A stretch of 64,000 nucleotides of DNA. Source: Bacillota bacterium. Lineage in GTDB: Bacteria; Bacillota; Clostridia; Lachnospirales; Lachnospiraceae. A program made the translations under genes and the position numbers. The first letter of the stretch is position 1. The number at the start of each line of letters is the position of its first letter. Under the pieces are notes generated by a model. That model saw only the letters and a program-made list of their open reading frames with translations. It was not told where the DNA came from and did no database searches. The stretch lies in assembly GCA_023421075.1 (NCBI GenBank), contig JAEZUM010000013.1, forward strand, positions 62,001 to 126,000, given 5' to 3'. Shown here one piece after another: positions 62,117 through 64,000 of this stretch.

Positions 62117-62796
62117 AGCATCACTCCATTTACTAATTTATAACCAACACCCCATACTGTCTTAATATAACGATTATCCGGATCGATCTTATCTCGCAGC
62201 GTTTTTATGGTGACCGTAACAGAGTTTACATCAAAATAATCCATTCCCCATACCTGATCAAATATTTGCTCTCTTGTCAGCACCTTTCCGATATTTTCAT
62301 ATAAATATACGAACAGCTTAAATTCTCTGGTTGTAATGTCAATCCTGCTATTATTTTTATAAACCTCATAGCTGTCTTGATTAATTAAAAATTCACCAAA
62401 GGAAATAATCTTATTGGTTGTCGAAGCATTTCTTTGATCTCTTCTTATATGAGCTTTTATTTTGCCGATCAATTCTTCGACGATGAACGGCTTTGTGATA
62501 TAATCGTCCGCTCCTAATTCAAGTCCGACCAAGGTATCTAAGGTTCTGCTTTTTGCAGTAACAAAAATAATGGGGCATTTTAACTTATCTCTTACGATTT
62601 TGCATACTTCATGACCATTCATACCCGGCATCATGATATCCAGTAAGATTAAATCAAACACCTCACCGGACTGTATTGTGGTTAAGGCATCGATTCCATT
62701 ATATACCACAACTGTTTCAAACCCTTCATCCTTCAGATTATCCGAGATTAAACTTACGATATTTATATCATCGTCCGCGATTAAGATCTTCGACAT
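62113..62796 (-). CDS. OmpR-family response regulator
   Basis: 227 residues. Receiver (LIADDDINIVSL, phospho-Asp in LILLDIMMPGMNGHE, TKPF) and a winged-helix effector (FKLFVYLYENIGKVLTREQIFDQVWG, TVTIKTLRDKI). GGAGGTGA precedes the ATG, which shares 1 bp with the preceding stop. Confidence 0.94.
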   Translation of the reverse strand: MSKILIADDDINIVSLISDNLKDEGFETVVVYNGIDALTTIQSGEVFDLILLDIMMPGMNGHEVCKIVRDKLKCPIIFVTAKSRTLDTLVGLELGADDYITKPFIVEELIGKIKAHIRRDQRNASTTNKIISFGEFLINQDSYEVYKNNSRIDITTREFKLFVYLYENIGKVLTREQIFDQVWGMDYFDVNSVTVTIKTLRDKIDPDNRYIKTVWGVGYKLVNGVML

Positions 62797-63590
62797 TAAG
62801 TCACCTCCTGTATATACTCCACATATTCCTTAATCAACTTTAGCATACTCTCCAGTTCAACGTTCAGTTGATCAATATCCTGGTTCTGCTTTGCTGTTAA
62901 TATCTTTTCTTTTTGATTGGTAAAGTCATCCAGATAATCAGATGCCTCCTGCTCATAAGCATCCAGTTTCTTCCTATCGTCACATTCCTGAATACGCTCC
63001 AATGCCTCCGCTTCTTTCTGCATGGCTACGTCGGCTTCCTGTGCAATTGCCTCTAACTCATCGGAGAAGCCAAACAGCTGTGCCATCACATTACCGCTGC
63101 CCTTCGAGCTCTTTTTAAGAATTGCATCGATCTCTGTATAGATGGCTTCAATCGCTTGTCTTTTTTCATTAATAAGAGCCTGATCCAACTTAACTTCCTC
63201 GGGCTTTGGCTTGCCTGGTGTTGGAGATAGTGTTGGAGTTGGAGATGGTTTCTCCGATAGCTGTGGTGAAACCACCTGATCAATATCATCCGATCCCTCA
63301 CTGTTACGGTCCGTATCCGGTATTATAATATCCGGGGTAGGTGTAGGGTTTGGTGTAGTGGTAGGTGTAGTAGGGGTAGGTGTATTATCCTCCTGCCTCT
63401 CAACAGAGGAGTTGGCAGGTTCGTCCACCTCATCAACGATCGGTTGGGATGTAGTATTCGTTTCCTCCGTATCCTCGGAGCCAACCACAACACGGTCCTT
63501 TGCTTCGGTTTGATTGAATTCTATAAAGGTAATGATACAAATTAATAATACTACTACTATCATTATACTGTAAATCGTATTTTTTCTCAT
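62796..63590 (-). CDS. Membrane-anchored Pro/Thr-rich coiled-coil protein
   Basis: 264 residues. N-terminal membrane helix (~7-24), an extracellular Thr/Pro/Glu linker with two PTPT-rich stretches (~65-135), then a ~130-residue helical, probably coiled-coil domain (ALINEKRQAIEAIYTEIDAI to the end). No known family recognised. It is in an operon between an FtsX-type permease and the two-component system, so it may be a sensor accessory or transporter adaptor. Confidence 0.7.
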   Translation of the reverse strand: MRKNTIYSIMIVVVLLICIITFIEFNQTEAKDRVVVGSEDTEETNTTSQPIVDEVDEPANSSVERQEDNTPTPTTPTTTPNPTPTPDIIIPDTDRNSEGSDDIDQVVSPQLSEKPSPTPTLSPTPGKPKPEEVKLDQALINEKRQAIEAIYTEIDAILKKSSKGSGNVMAQLFGFSDELEAIAQEADVAMQKEAEALERIQECDDRKKLDAYEQEASDYLDDFTNQKEKILTAKQNQDIDQLNVELESMLKLIKEYVEYIQEVT

Positions 63591-63618
63591 CCTGACCTCC
63601 TGCGAGTATATCCTATCA

Positions 63619-64000
63619 TTATTCGATACTTTTTAATGCCTCGATCATATTGATATTTCGAAGCTTCTTCTTCATGATAAGATTCGTTATGATTGTGATT
63701 ATCAGTGTTATTCCAAACGCTGTAAGGATCGTTGCAGCCTGGATGTCTGTTGGAAGTATCACCCCGGAATTCGAAAAGGAATCTAAAATGATCCGGAACA
63801 ACAGAACACCACAGGGTAGGCCCCCGATACAACCCAAAGCGGTAAGAAGCATATTCTCTACAAATAGAAGCCGACTGACCTCAGCATCGTAATAGCCTAG
63901 TACCATTAAGGTAGCAAATTCTCTGGCTCTTTCAAAGATGTTAATGGACGTAATATTATAGATAACTGTAATGGTCATTATTCCGGCTGCTACGATAATG
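63619..64000 (-). CDS. FtsX/MacB-type ABC permease, C-terminal part
   Basis: The frame is open to the window edge, so at least 126 codons of the 3' end are present. Three membrane helices and the FtsX-type segment ERAREFATLMVLGYYDAEVSRLLFVENMLLTALG are visible. It ends IEALKSIE, typical of this permease family. The ATPase gene is presumably beyond the window. Confidence 0.85.
   Translation of the reverse strand, partial: IIVAAGIMTITVIYNITSINIFERAREFATLMVLGYYDAEVSRLLFVENMLLTALGCIGGLPCGVLLFRIILDSFSNSGVILPTDIQAATILTAFGITLIITIITNLIMKKKLRNINMIEALKSIE

Overview
The window reads as chromosome of an anaerobic, low-to-mid GC Firmicute, most likely a plant-polysaccharide-using member of the Lachnospiraceae (Clostridium XIVa type). 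The grounds are strong AGGAGG ribosome binding sites, an NAD-linked [FeFe]-hydrogenase with an Nfn transhydrogenase and Rex repressors, sugar ABC loci with no ATPase gene, and AgrC-like and YesMN-type sensors. This assignment is inference from gene content. No tRNA, rRNA, CRISPR array, insertion sequence or phage gene was seen. Almost everything is on the minus strand; the plus-strand genes are sodA, an AraC/GHKL pair and one 55-codon small ORF.

1-14 kb, redox block. A RibD-like protein with a degenerate deaminase half and a ferritin-like/VIT1 membrane protein come first, then a 20-bp hairpin repeat array. A tight operon nfnA-nfnB-rex-hydC-hydB-hydA-(2Fe-2S ferredoxin) follows, preceded by an iron alcohol dehydrogenase whose promoter carries a near-consensus Rex operator over its -10 box. 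Next comes a second rex with a lysR gene. A two-armed motif (TATCGATA, 6 nt, TATCGATA) occurs three times around adh, lysR and rex2. SodA follows, with a possible PerR box.

14-30 kb, catabolic block. It holds an NCS2 permease, a three-subunit molybdenum hydroxylase (xanthine dehydrogenase family), a putative cyclase/hydrolase, the trio DUF1116 / FdrA / DUF2877 (homologous to E. coli ylbE-fdrA-ylbF = allGFH), a DUF35 protein with a thiolase, a GNAT-like protein, and a MobA-like/ModE-like fusion with a Dabb protein. Together these suggest an anaerobic N-heterocycle or purine-derived pathway that ends in CoA chemistry. A 16-codon leader ORF and two intercistronic hairpins may set its expression.

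30-46 kb, signalling and surface block. In transcription order: a sugar-binding-type lipoprotein, an HD-GYP response regulator, a hybrid histidine kinase, an XRE-type protein, a 2366-residue secreted repeat protein, and a transmembrane Ser/Thr kinase with a leucine-rich-repeat ectodomain. No permease accompanies the binding protein, so the set looks sensory.

46-64 kb. A PucR-type regulator with an operator-like dyad faces a small unannotated ORF. A glycan-use block follows: cytoplasmic GH5, two sugar permeases, binding protein, YesN/YesM two-component system, APH-fold kinase and GH31. After these come an AraC regulator with an AgrC-like GHKL sensor, and an OmpR/histidine kinase pair in an operon with a Pro/Thr-rich anchored coiled-coil protein and an FtsX-type permease cut by the window end.
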